Part shown: piece after piece, positions 33,500 to 41,626 of the stretch
Position numbering within the stretch: position 1 is the first letter of the stretch
Layout of the letters: every line of letters starts with the position of its first letter
Source: an uncultured Eubacteriales bacterium
GTDB lineage: Bacteria > Bacillota > Clostridia > Oscillospirales > Acutalibacteraceae
Length of the DNA: 64,000 nucleotides
Direction: 5' to 3'
Assembly: GCA_934630515.1 (NCBI GenBank)
Contig: CAKTVV010000001.1
Coordinates: forward strand, 62,001-126,000
The notes under the pieces: generated by a model
The model's database searches: none
The model's input: the letters and a program-made list of their open reading frames with translations, nothing else
Told to the model about the DNA's origin: nothing
Program-made: the position numbers and the translations under genes

Positions 33500-34102
33500 T
33501 TACAGAACCGTCAGTCCGGCTTGCTCCCGGAAGCGGGGCTTTTCCTGCTCCAGACGGGTCGCCAGCGTATCGTCCGCCCGCAGCGCAGCCGCTGCGCTCT
33601 CCATCCGCAGACCGCCCAGCGTGTTGGCTGCATCCGTCTCCACCCGGCAGGGGCAGCCGAACGCCGCCTGCACCCGGGGGGCATAGACCTCGTCCGCCGG
33701 GCGCAGATATACCACGGCATCGGCGGTTCCGGCGGGCAGCAGCGCCCCCAGCCGTGCCGCCGACCGTTCCAGCAGCATCCCGTATTCCGGCGTGGCGGTG
33801 AACGCCGCCACTGCCCGGGCGGCATCCTCGAACACCTTTTGCTCATACGCATCCCGCAGCCCGGTCAGCCGATGCCGGGAAGCTGCCCGGTACGCCGACA
33901 GCTCGATGTCGGTCTGCTGCTTTACCTGCCCGATAGCACGCTGATACTGCACCTCGTGCCGGTCGTGCATCTCCCGCTCAGCCTCCTGCATTCGGGTATG
34001 GGTATACGCCGCCGTTTCCTGCTCCGTCGCCCGGCAGGATTCCTCCGCCGCCTGCCGGATCGCCTCCAGAAACAGCGGCAATTTATCCTGTATATCGCTC
34101 AT
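33500..34102 (-). CDS. atpE: V/A-type ATP synthase subunit E
   Basis: A 200-residue peripheral-stalk subunit. The N-terminal half is a charged coiled coil (about 1-90: LEAIRQAAEESCRATEQETA and HEVQYQRAIGQVKQQTDIEL) and the C-terminal half is a globular head-binding domain (VVYLRPADEV and TLGGLRMESA). It pairs with the G/H subunit encoded first in this operon. The start ATG has GGCGGAG upstream. The 83-base gap to subunit A is the longest in the cluster but contains no terminator. Confidence 0.92.
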   Translation of the reverse strand: MSDIQDKLPLFLEAIRQAAEESCRATEQETAAYTHTRMQEAEREMHDRHEVQYQRAIGQVKQQTDIELSAYRAASRHRLTGLRDAYEQKVFEDAARAVAAFTATPEYGMLLERSAARLGALLPAGTADAVVYLRPADEVYAPRVQAAFGCPCRVETDAANTLGGLRMESAAAALRADDTLATRLEQEKPRFREQAGLTVL

Positions 34103-34125
34103 AATGACTCCGCCTTTCCGCAGGC

Positions 34126-34431
34126 TTAAAATTTCACCCCGATGGCATCCCGCACATACCGGGTGATGCTGTCCTTGCTGCGCACCCCGTGCCGGTCAGG
34201 GATCTCTACGATCAGAGGGCGGGACACGCTGGTTTTCAGGGGATACAGGAGGGAGTCGCACTGCTGCGCCAATCCCTCGGTGATGAGCAGCACACCAATG
34301 CTCTCGTCGGCAATCGCCTGCCGCAGGCAGCGCTCCACCTCCGCCGACTCATGGACGACCACGCCCTCGATACCTGCCATACGCATCCCCATCTGGGTAT
34401 CCACATTATCGCTGATGAGAAAGAACTTCAT
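34126..34431 (-). CDS. atpF: V/A-type ATP synthase subunit F
   Basis: A 101-residue protein of the central shaft, with the CheY-like fold expected: MKFFLISDNVDTQMGMRMAG at the start, then IGVLLITEGLAQQCDSLL and PLIVEIPDRHG. ATG 34431 is chosen because GAGGCGG lies upstream and the alignable N-terminus begins there; the open frame to 34461 runs into the gap after the c-subunit gene. It is 19 bases downstream of subunit K. Confidence 0.93.
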   Translation of the reverse strand: MKFFLISDNVDTQMGMRMAGIEGVVVHESAEVERCLRQAIADESIGVLLITEGLAQQCDSLLYPLKTSVSRPLIVEIPDRHGVRSKDSITRYVRDAIGVKF

Positions 34432-34450
34432 CGTTCCGCCTCGCTCATTT

Positions 34451-34924
34451 TTACAGCACACCCAGACCCTTCAGGATCAGGATGGAAATAACCACACCGT
34501 ACAGGGCGATGGACTCGCCCAACGCCACGAAGATCAGCGCCCGGCCGAACATCTTGGGATCCTCGCTGGTGGCGCCGATCGCCGCCGGAGCGCCCGCCGC
34601 CACGGCGATACCGCCGCCGATGCCGGCAAGCCCCGTCACCAGACCCGCCGCCAACAGACCAAGCCCCAGCGCCAGACCGTCCGTGGAATCCTCCTGCGTC
34701 TCCTCGGGGGCGGCGGTGGTGGCGACATCCGATGAGCTCGCCGCCGTGCCCTCCGCCGACACGGTCATTGCCATCATGCCGCACATCACCAGCAGCACGC
34801 CTGCCGCCGCCAGATTCATGCACACCATCTTTTTCGGGGAAGCGCCCCGCCGCACCTTGTATACGGCAAACGCCACCGTCGCCGCCAGCACCAGTACAGG
34901 AAGAATAAACAGAATCGCTTTCAT
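34451..34924 (-). CDS. atpK: V/A-type ATP synthase membrane rotor subunit K (c subunit)
   Basis: A 157-residue membrane protein. Its last about 75 residues form one classical c-subunit hairpin: a Gly-rich helix (LVTGLAGIGGGIAVAAG), the polar loop SEDPKMFG and a helix with the ion-binding E137 in VALGESIALYG. The N-terminal part has two further hydrophobic segments (about 3-22 and 36-55) and a Ser/Thr/Glu linker (about 58-82), an extension seen in some clostridial c subunits. The Gln found in Na+-binding NtpK is replaced by Gly, so proton coupling is somewhat favoured. ATG 34924 follows GGAGGG. Confidence 0.92.
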   Translation of the reverse strand: MKAILFILPVLVLAATVAFAVYKVRRGASPKKMVCMNLAAAGVLLVMCGMMAMTVSAEGTAASSSDVATTAAPEETQEDSTDGLALGLGLLAAGLVTGLAGIGGGIAVAAGAPAAIGATSEDPKMFGRALIFVALGESIALYGVVISILILKGLGVL

Positions 34925-34974
34925 TGTGATACCCTCCATTTTTTGTGTTTCACAGTTTTATGACCGCAGGCGTC

Positions 34975-36912
34975 TCACGCCTGTTTCTGACGCACGGTAT
35001 CGCCCAGCCGGAATGCGTGGAACGGTTGCCCGTCTCCCTGATAGAACCGGCTGAACATCTCATAAAAGCCCAGACGCAGCACCTGAATATAGGTCAGCAC
35101 GCCCTCGATGCCCATGATGAGCAGGTTGCCCAGCACCAGCACCAGAATCCGACCGAAGCCCGCAGCCGGCGCCATGGAATAGACCACCAGCATCATCCCG
35201 GCATGCACCAGCACAAAGGCGCCCACCCGCAGGAAGGACACGGTGTTGCTGAAATAGGACAGCACATATTCGATCAGCTCAAACAGATTTGCCAGCAGAT
35301 AGTCGCCCCAGCTCTCCGGCTTCCAGTCGGGCTTGTGCTCCACCAGCCCGATGAGGATCTCCTTGAAGTATAGGATGACAAAGCCTGCCACCAGCGGCCA
35401 GGTGATCCAAGCCGACGGAATGACCGCAAACAGGTCGCCGCCCATAAACTTGAGGATCTGCAGCACCAGACACACATACACCACGATGCCGGTGAGTCCG
35501 TTTTCGCTGAACAGCGCCTCGCCCACCTGCCGTCGCTTGAGGCAGGCGGCGATATTCAGCCCCATCGCCACGATCAGCAGAAACACGCCGATGCCGATGG
35601 CGGTCACCAGAATGAGAGTGATGTCCTGCATGATGGTGATGGGCTTCTCCATGTGCAACACCGTCTCATAGAACCCGTCCAGCGCCTCCTCGTTGCCGAA
35701 CACCGAGCCGAACAGGGTGCCGAACACCGCCGAGGACAGCCCGCAGCGCAGCAGGATTCCGCCCATACGATTGCGGCTTTTCAGCCACAGAAGCAGCCCC
35801 AGCGCCGCCACACACAGCCCCTGTCCCAAATCGGCAAACATAATGCCGAACAGCACCGTATACACAACGGACAAAAACAGCGTCGGGTCAATATCGTGAT
35901 AACCGGGGATGCCGTACATCTCCACAAACTCCTCATAGGGGCGGATGATGCAGGAATTTTTCATTTTCGTCGGCGGCTTGGAGGCAGCGGACGGCTTTTC
36001 CAGCGTCAGCTCCACTCCCACCGTTTCGGCAGCCGCCCGCACGGCGGCGTCCTCCTTCACCGGCACCCAGCCGCACAGGAAGAAGTACTCGCCGTGTACC
36101 ACCGCCTGACTGCGGATCTCATGCAGCGCATTGCGGTACAGTAAGCGGGAATACATATAGTCGCAGGCATCCTGCTGTTCGTCCCAGAACTTCCGCAGCT
36201 GCTCGTCAATGGCATCCAGCTGCGCCACCGCCTCATCCAGCCGCCGCTGGTATTCCGCCATCGCCTTTTCCGGCGTGTCAAACGCCTGCGGCAGCCGCAG
36301 CCGCTGGAAATACAATGCCGCAAACAGCCGATCCACCTCGTCCGCCTTATTCACCGGGGCGAAATACACGCCCCAGACCTCCTCTCCCTCCCGGGAGCAG
36401 GGGAAAAACAGCAGATACGGGTCCTGCTCAAACCGCTTGAGCTTTTCCAGATTCTCTGCCGGCATCCGTCCGAACCGGAATCGGATGAACTTGCTCTCAT
36501 ACAGCTCGTTGAGGGGCAGATCCATCTGCACGAAGTGCTGCAGATCCCGCACCGCCCGGGCGTCCTCGTCTTTTTCCGCCAGCAGCGCCGTGCGCTTGTC
36601 CTGCAGCTCCTTCACCTGATTGGACATGGCGGACAGCAGCTGGGTGTCCACCTGCGCATCGTCCCGGCTGTCCCGCACTTCGTCCCGATAGTGCAGCTCC
36701 CGTCCGAATGCCTGTGCCACCTCCTGCGCCGCTGCCAGCCGCTCGGCGTAGGGATTCGGCTCCGACAGCGGCGTATAGCCCATGGATCGGGCTATAAACT
36801 CCGACGCCGGCTCCACCTGCACCCGTCCGTCCAGACAGCAGCGGTCAATAAACGCATCCAGCTGCTCCAGCTTGCCGGATGCCCGCATCATCCACATTTT
36901 TTCAACTGCCAT
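34975..36912 (-). CDS. atpI: V/A-type ATP synthase subunit I (a subunit)
   Basis: A 645-residue stator subunit. The N-terminal about 320 residues are soluble and coiled-coil-rich (for example SAMSNQVKELQDKRTALLAE) and bind the peripheral stalks; the C-terminal half has about eight membrane helices. FADLGQGLCVAALGLLLWL and GAFVLVHAGMMLVVYSM near the end resemble the ion half-channel helices of the family; the essential Arg is in the segment SNTVSFLRVGAFVL. It lies 50 bases upstream of subunit K and 13 bases after subunit C. Confidence 0.95.
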   Translation of the reverse strand: MAVEKMWMMRASGKLEQLDAFIDRCCLDGRVQVEPASEFIARSMGYTPLSEPNPYAERLAAAQEVAQAFGRELHYRDEVRDSRDDAQVDTQLLSAMSNQVKELQDKRTALLAEKDEDARAVRDLQHFVQMDLPLNELYESKFIRFRFGRMPAENLEKLKRFEQDPYLLFFPCSREGEEVWGVYFAPVNKADEVDRLFAALYFQRLRLPQAFDTPEKAMAEYQRRLDEAVAQLDAIDEQLRKFWDEQQDACDYMYSRLLYRNALHEIRSQAVVHGEYFFLCGWVPVKEDAAVRAAAETVGVELTLEKPSAASKPPTKMKNSCIIRPYEEFVEMYGIPGYHDIDPTLFLSVVYTVLFGIMFADLGQGLCVAALGLLLWLKSRNRMGGILLRCGLSSAVFGTLFGSVFGNEEALDGFYETVLHMEKPITIMQDITLILVTAIGIGVFLLIVAMGLNIAACLKRRQVGEALFSENGLTGIVVYVCLVLQILKFMGGDLFAVIPSAWITWPLVAGFVILYFKEILIGLVEHKPDWKPESWGDYLLANLFELIEYVLSYFSNTVSFLRVGAFVLVHAGMMLVVYSMAPAAGFGRILVLVLGNLLIMGIEGVLTYIQVLRLGFYEMFSRFYQGDGQPFHAFRLGDTVRQKQA

Positions 36913-36925
36913 AAGTCCATTCGCC

Positions 36926-37951
36926 TCACTTTTCCACTCCGATGAGCATAGCGGCGGCGGTATCGGTGACCCCGTACCGGACGCCCTCGATCAGATGCAG
37001 GATGTTCTTTAGCTCCAGCCGCCGCAGCGCTGCATAGCACAGCATCCCCACCGACGGATCGGTGGTAAACCGCAGCTGGTGCTGGCAATACCGGAACCAC
37101 CAGCGATCCACCGTCAGCTCCACATATTCCTCCGCCTGTACGGTCATCGCCCGATAGCGGGTATGGGACAGCACCTCGTTGAACGCCCGGCGGTCGGCGG
37201 CAGCCAGCAGCTGCCGCAATTGGGCGTCGGTCAGCAGACCGCCCTCCAGCAGAAACGCCCCGGCGCCCGCCGGGAACCGCCGCAGCACACCGGTGCGGTA
37301 GATCAGCACCAGATTGGTGCAGTCGATCTCCGTTTTCAGCTGCTCCAGCACTGCCTGCCGCTCGGCGCCGTCATAGGCGCTCTGCGCCAGCGCCAGCAGC
37401 TGCTCCGTCCGATACCGGCGCAGCGCCTGATCCAGCGCCGCCATGTCCACCGGCCCGTCCCCCTGCACCAGCGGGCGGCACAGCTTCGCATACGGGGTGC
37501 CGGACAGCGCCTGCACCCAGGCGGCGGCGCTGTCCGCCTGCTCCACCGCTGCCCAGTCCACCGCCGAATGGGCGATAAAAAACTCCGGGGCAGCGGGCAG
37601 CTCCATCGGCAGATGCCCGGCGGCATACGCCAGCGACCGCTCCAGCTGCTCCGTCTCCCACTCCAGCAAAAAGCAGGTGTAAAAGGGCGAGTGGATCGCA
37701 TACGCATACCGGGACAGTCCCGCCAGATGGCGGCTCTGGATCTCCCGCAACCGGTTCTCCAGCCGCCCCCGATGGATGGTGTTGGGATCGGTGGTGTCCA
37801 TATGACGCCCATAGGGCGTTTTATCCTTGAGATATGCCGCCACCTCTCCGGAGGTGCGGCAGCTCAGCAGCTCTCCATACTGCTCCGGCGACAACCGGCG
37901 GGCATACATCGCCCGGGTCTTCGCCAGCAGTGCATTTTCCGCAGCGTGCAT
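36926..37951 (-). CDS. atpC: V/A-type ATP synthase subunit C (d subunit)
   Basis: A 341-residue helical protein that connects the rotor ring to the central shaft. It has the three-fold related domains of the family, with NALLAKTRAMYARRLSPEQY at the N-terminus and a C-terminal segment LRRLELKNILHLIEGVRYGV that is highly typical. The gene begins at ATG 37951, seven bases after the stop of the G/H subunit, and ends 13 bases before subunit I. Placement before subunit I differs from the enterococcal order. Confidence 0.92.
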   Translation of the reverse strand: MHAAENALLAKTRAMYARRLSPEQYGELLSCRTSGEVAAYLKDKTPYGRHMDTTDPNTIHRGRLENRLREIQSRHLAGLSRYAYAIHSPFYTCFLLEWETEQLERSLAYAAGHLPMELPAAPEFFIAHSAVDWAAVEQADSAAAWVQALSGTPYAKLCRPLVQGDGPVDMAALDQALRRYRTEQLLALAQSAYDGAERQAVLEQLKTEIDCTNLVLIYRTGVLRRFPAGAGAFLLEGGLLTDAQLRQLLAAADRRAFNEVLSHTRYRAMTVQAEEYVELTVDRWWFRYCQHQLRFTTDPSVGMLCYAALRRLELKNILHLIEGVRYGVTDTAAAMLIGVEK

Positions 37952-37958
37952 GGTTGCC

Positions 37959-38276
37959 TCACTCCTGCTCCGTCACACGGGCCGCCAGCCCCGCCACCCA
38001 GGTATCGTGCATTTCCTCCACCCGGGCAGCCATCGCCGCCAGCAGCTCGGTCTGCTTGGCATCCACCGCCGCCTTTCCGGCGGTCAGGCGGCGGGACTGC
38101 TCCTCCTTAGTATAGACGACCGCTTCCGCCACGCCGTTTTCATACGCCGTTTGCAGATCCCGCCGACGCTGGGCGACAACATCCTCCACCCGGCGGCGCT
38201 TTTCCTCCGCCTGCTCCTCCTGCTGACGAGCCTGCTTATCCACCTGCAAAATAGCGGCAATGCTTTTTTCGATCAT
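37959..38276 (-). CDS. atpH: V/A-type ATP synthase subunit G/H (peripheral stalk)
   Basis: A 105-residue, highly charged coiled-coil protein (KQARQQEEQAEEKRRRVEDV and VYTKEEQSRRLTAGKAAVDA), the partner of subunit E in the peripheral stalks. It has no membrane segment. It starts at ATG after GGAGGGATCCGG and is the first gene of the operon, 29 bases downstream of a near-perfect promoter. Confidence 0.88.
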   Translation of the reverse strand: MIEKSIAAILQVDKQARQQEEQAEEKRRRVEDVVAQRRRDLQTAYENGVAEAVVYTKEEQSRRLTAGKAAVDAKQTELLAAMAARVEEMHDTWVAGLAARVTEQE

Positions 38277-38305
38277 CCGGATCCCTCCTTCATTGACCGG
38301 TATTT

Positions 38306-38334
38306 ATTATACTCCAATTCCTTATAAAATACAA
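38306..38334 (-). promoter_or_regulatory. Promoter of the V/A-ATPase operon
   Basis: TTGTAT (38329-38334), 17-base A/T-rich spacer, perfect TATAAT (38306-38311) on the minus strand. It drives the whole nine-gene operon as far as can be seen. Confidence 0.88.
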
Positions 38335-38570
38335 TATCTTAAAAGTGTATGGCTCCTATATCCCGCAGACATACTCGCCGCACATCCGTTTTTTTCCAGA
38401 TCAGTCTGGTATTTCCACCGGTGGAAACGAAAAAATTGCGTATGCTATTGCCGGACGCATTTGTAAGCCGTCCGTTCCGGCCGGCGACAGAGACGGGGCG
38501 AACGCCCTTGCCTTTGTGCTGCTGCGGTCCTGTTATGCCAAGCATCCGGACGCCGCTTTGTATATAGCAA

Positions 38571-38602
38571 GCCCCGGCGGGCGCTGACGCACCCGCCGGG
38601 GC
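38571..38602 (-). terminator. Terminator of the GAPDH gene
   Basis: GCCCCGGCGGG pairs with CCCGCCGGGGC, with an inner GCG/CGC extension. On the minus strand TTGCTATATAC follows. The rest of the 38335-38628 spacer has only shadow frames and no supported gene. Confidence 0.75.
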
Positions 38603-38628
38603 AAACCCGTAAGACCTACTGACGGGGC

Positions 38629-39663
38629 TTAGCCCAGCTCAGCGAAGTACTTGATGGTACGAACCATCTGGCTCGTGTAGGAGTTCTCGTTGTCGTACCA
38701 GGACACGACCTGCACCTGATAGGTGTCGTCATCGATCTTCGCCACCATGGTCTGGGTAGCGTCGAACAGGGAGCCGTACCGCATGCCGATGACGTCGGAG
38801 GACACGATCATATCCTCGTTGTAGCCAAAGGACTCGGAGGCAGCCGCCTTCATCGCCGCATTGATGCCCTCAACGGTGACATCCTTGCCCTTCACAACCG
38901 CCACCAGAATGGTGGTGGAGCCGGTGGGAACCGGCACACGCTGAGCGGAGCCGATCAGCTTGCCGTTCAGCTCGGGGATCACCAGACCGATGGCCTTAGC
39001 CGCACCGGTGGTGTTGGGAACGATGTTCTGAGCACCGGCACGGGCACGGCGCAGGTCGCCCTTGCGCTGGGGACCGTCCAGGATCATCTGGTCGCCGGTG
39101 TAGGCATGCACGGTGGTCATGATGCCGCTCTCGATGGGGGCGTAATCATTCAGCGCCTTCGCCATGGGAGCCAGGCAGTTGGTGGTGCAGGAGGCGGCGG
39201 AGATGATCTTGTCCTCGGCGGTCAGGGTCTTCTCGTTCACGCTGTACACGATGGTGGGCAGATCCTTACCGGCAGGAGCAGAGATGACCACCTTCTTGGC
39301 ACCGGCGTTGATGTGCGCCTGCGCCTTATCCTTGGAGCAGTAGAAGCCGGTGCACTCCAGCACCACGTCTACGCCCAGCTTGCCCCAGGGGCACTCGTTG
39401 GCGTCCTTGATGGCATAGATCACGATCTTCTTCCCATCGACGGTGATATAGTTGTCCTCACCCTCGCCCTCATGGAAATCCACCGTGTGACCCATCGCCA
39501 CATAGTTGCCCTGAGCCGTATCATACTTCAGCAGGTGAGCCAGCATCTTGGCGCTGGTCAGATCGTTGATCGCCACGACCTCGTAACCCTCGGCACCGAA
39601 CATCTGACGGAATGCCAGACGGCCGATCCGACCGAAACCGTTAATTGCAACTTTAACTGCCAT
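38629..39663 (-). CDS. gapA: Glyceraldehyde-3-phosphate dehydrogenase
   Basis: This 344-residue glycolytic enzyme oxidises glyceraldehyde-3-phosphate with phosphate. The NAD loop is GFGRIGR at 9-15, and D34 in AINDLTS favours NAD over NADP. The catalytic C159 lies in SAASCTTNCLAP, and the C-terminal VVSWYDNENSYTSQMV is standard. The ATG follows ACGGAGG. The gene is alone, with its own promoter and terminator, and codon use is strongly biased, in keeping with high expression. Confidence 0.98.
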   Translation of the reverse strand: MAVKVAINGFGRIGRLAFRQMFGAEGYEVVAINDLTSAKMLAHLLKYDTAQGNYVAMGHTVDFHEGEGEDNYITVDGKKIVIYAIKDANECPWGKLGVDVVLECTGFYCSKDKAQAHINAGAKKVVISAPAGKDLPTIVYSVNEKTLTAEDKIISAASCTTNCLAPMAKALNDYAPIESGIMTTVHAYTGDQMILDGPQRKGDLRRARAGAQNIVPNTTGAAKAIGLVIPELNGKLIGSAQRVPVPTGSTTILVAVVKGKDVTVEGINAAMKAAASESFGYNEDMIVSSDVIGMRYGSLFDATQTMVAKIDDDTYQVQVVSWYDNENSYTSQMVRTIKYFAELG

Positions 39664-39697
39664 AACACAATTACCTCCGTTTATTTAGTCTATGTGT

Positions 39698-39726
39698 ATT
39701 CTACCGCAAATCGCCCCGAAATGCAA
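39698..39726 (-). promoter_or_regulatory. gapA promoter
   Basis: TTGCAT (39721-39726), 17 bases, TAGAAT (39698-39703) on the minus strand. No CggR-like operator was recognised. Confidence 0.82.
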
Positions 39727-39834
39727 GATGTTTGTTACATTTTTAACCAATTCGCCGGCACTTTCGGAGTTTTGTACAAATCACACGAACACCGGACAAC
39801 CGCCGTGTTCACGTTATACAAAAAGGAGCTTCCT

Positions 39835-40626
39835 ATGCCTTCCTCACGATCCTCATTCGCCCCAACGGCTGCCGAGGGCAGCCGCCGGGAACAGCTGGCA
39901 GCGTATTTTCTGTCCGCACCGCCGATACCGCAGCAGACCCCGGCGCAGCGGGAGACCTATTTCGCCCGGCTGCGGGAGATGGGGCAGCTGGAGACCGACG
40001 AGATCCTGCAAAGCGCCGGCAGCACCCGCCCGCTGCTCTGGGGCAATCCGGTGCCGCTGATGCAGAATCTGCTCACCGCCGCCCAGCAGCTGGCCGCCGG
40101 ACTGGGGCAGCCGCTGTTCGTGTTCCCCGCCAAGGAGACCGCCATCGATTTTTACGCCATGCTGCACCCCCGCATTCTGTCGCTGGGGCTGACCGGGCTG
40201 CTGCGTGCCGCCTGTCTGGCGGCGCCCCACCAGCCGGTATGGGTGCGGATGCAGGAGCAGGAGCGCTGCCTGACCGTCACGGTGACCGCCGCCGCACCGC
40301 CGGTCGCCAAAGACAGCCTGCAGCTGATACAGGAAAGCGCCCGGCTGCACGGAGGCAGTCTGGCGCTCTGCGAAAGCTCGGTTGCTTTTTCCATCGGGCG
40401 GGCGGCGGAGATTCCGCCCGGCGCCCGTCCCTATGTGTGCCCCACAGCCGCTGCGCTGCTGCGGGATTCTCTGTCCGCCGTGTGGACCGGCTTCTACGGG
40501 TGGCTTTACCCCTCGTTGTCCTCCCCGGGCAGCACAAAGCCCGATTCCTCCGACGGCGTCTCCTCTTCCTCGTCCTCGACGGACAGCGGCTCCTCCTCCG
40601 CTCCCCCCGGCGGCAGCTGCAACTGA
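39835..40626 (+). CDS. Unrecognised protein resembling a degenerate histidine-kinase ATPase domain
   Basis: A 263-residue soluble protein. The start is ATG 39835, eight bases after AAAGGAG; the frame is open much farther upstream but only as antisense to gapA. Residues about 75-200 follow the order of an HATPase_c fold: an N-box-like helix (LSLGLTGLLRAACLAAP), a strand (ERCLTVTVTAAAP) and LIQESARLHGGSLALC, which mimics the end of kinase domains. The catalytic Asn and the DXGXG glycine motif are missing, so ATP use is doubtful. The Ser-rich C-terminal tail is antisense to the end of the next gene (121-base convergent overlap). Confidence 0.7.
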   Translation: MPSSRSSFAPTAAEGSRREQLAAYFLSAPPIPQQTPAQRETYFARLREMGQLETDEILQSAGSTRPLLWGNPVPLMQNLLTAAQQLAAGLGQPLFVFPAKETAIDFYAMLHPRILSLGLTGLLRAACLAAPHQPVWVRMQEQERCLTVTVTAAAPPVAKDSLQLIQESARLHGGSLALCESSVAFSIGRAAEIPPGARPYVCPTAAALLRDSLSAVWTGFYGWLYPSLSSPGSTKPDSSDGVSSSSSSTDSGSSSAPPGGSCN

Positions 40627-41468
40627 CCATACACCCATGCCAGCGCATACCCCAGCGCCATCACGCCGATCGCCAGATCCGTCACCCCCGGCAGCCGACT
40701 GGCAAGATACGCCTCGGTATCGCCTATCAGGAACATGCACAGCCGGGTCAGCGGCCCGGTAATGGCAAACAGCGCCGTCCCCAGCGCATAGAACAGCAGC
40801 GAGCCGGGGGTGGTATTCCCGATGCCGGAGGCATACCGAGCCAGCTTGAATAAAAACAGCATCTCGAGAATGAACATCACAAAATCGTAGAAGCTCTCGG
40901 ACAGGCGCACGGCGCTGGCATAGGACATCTCATAGCGAGCCAGCCGGAACCACATCCACAGCACCGGCAGCAGCAGCGGCGCAGCGCTCATGCCGATGCG
41001 GGTGCCGCCCTCCGCCGCCATATGCAGCCCGAAATAGACCAGCCCCACGCCGCCCGCCATACCGCACAGCAGATAGAGCCATAAAAGCGGCGTCGCCAGC
41101 CCGGTCAGCTGCGCCGCCTGCGGCTCCGGCACCACGCCGCTCAGAATATAGCTGCCGCATTCCCACAGAGAGGCGCCTGTCAGCACACCGCCCGCCAGCA
41201 TGGTGAGCAGTGCCGTCGGCAGCGCCGCCGAACCGGTCACCTCGATCCGCCGCCGGGGCGCCAGTGCGCCAAGCACCGCCAGCGCCGCTAACGTCAGCAC
41301 CATCAAAGCGATCACCGCTGCGCTCATGGAGAACCGCCCGGTCTCCCCATCCAGCAGAGTGGGCATCAGCACCACCCGCAGCACCAGCGTTACCGCTGTC
41401 ATCACCAAACCGACCAGCGCCGCCGTACGCAAAGCGCCGCTCCACGTCCGTCGAGAATTCTGTTTCAC
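40506..41468 (-). CDS. Integral membrane protein of unknown function
   Basis: About 320 residues with roughly eight membrane helices (for example LVGLVMTAVTLVLRVVLMP, VIALMVLTLAALAVLGALA and LLFYALGTALFAITGPLT) and an acidic C-terminal tail (EEEPLSVEDEEEETPSEES). No family is recognised. The start is uncertain: ATG 41579 lies inside the -10 element of its own promoter and cannot be used; ATG 41501 lacks a ribosome site; GTG 41468 follows a Gly/Lys-coding AGGAAAGGCGGG stretch that looks like a ribosome site. It is divergent from the SpoIID-like gene. The 3' end overlaps the plus-strand gene. Confidence 0.75.
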   Translation of the reverse strand: MKQNSRRTWSGALRTAALVGLVMTAVTLVLRVVLMPTLLDGETGRFSMSAAVIALMVLTLAALAVLGALAPRRRIEVTGSAALPTALLTMLAGGVLTGASLWECGSYILSGVVPEPQAAQLTGLATPLLWLYLLCGMAGGVGLVYFGLHMAAEGGTRIGMSAAPLLLPVLWMWFRLARYEMSYASAVRLSESFYDFVMFILEMLFLFKLARYASGIGNTTPGSLLFYALGTALFAITGPLTRLCMFLIGDTEAYLASRLPGVTDLAIGVMALGYALAWVYGQLQLPPGGAEEEPLSVEDEEEETPSEESGFVLPGEDNEG

Positions 41469-41574
41469 CGGTTCTTCGCCCGCCTTTCCTCCGCCGCCCA
41501 TCGGACGGGCATATTCTGCCTGTCCGCCGCATATAGCTGCACTATGGGACAACCGGTACCGTTCAATGGTTTCT

Positions 41575-41603
41575 ATCATAATCCGTTTTGTCCCCAAAGT
41601 CAA
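41575..41603 (-). promoter_or_regulatory. Promoter of the membrane protein gene
   Basis: TTGACT (41598-41603), 17 bases, TATGAT (41575-41580) on the minus strand. It decides the start question for the downstream gene. Confidence 0.75.
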
Positions 41604-41626
41604 GAAAAAACCGGAGGATGAGACGC

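Noticed and set aside
29635..33686. Two plus-strand open frames of 674 and 652 residues opposite the ATPase genes
   Set aside because: They lie fully antisense to atpD, atpB and atpA, which have complete motifs on the other strand.
38345..38587. An 80-residue plus-strand frame between the ATPase promoter and gapA
   Set aside because: No ribosome site, ends in the gapA terminator and resembles no family.
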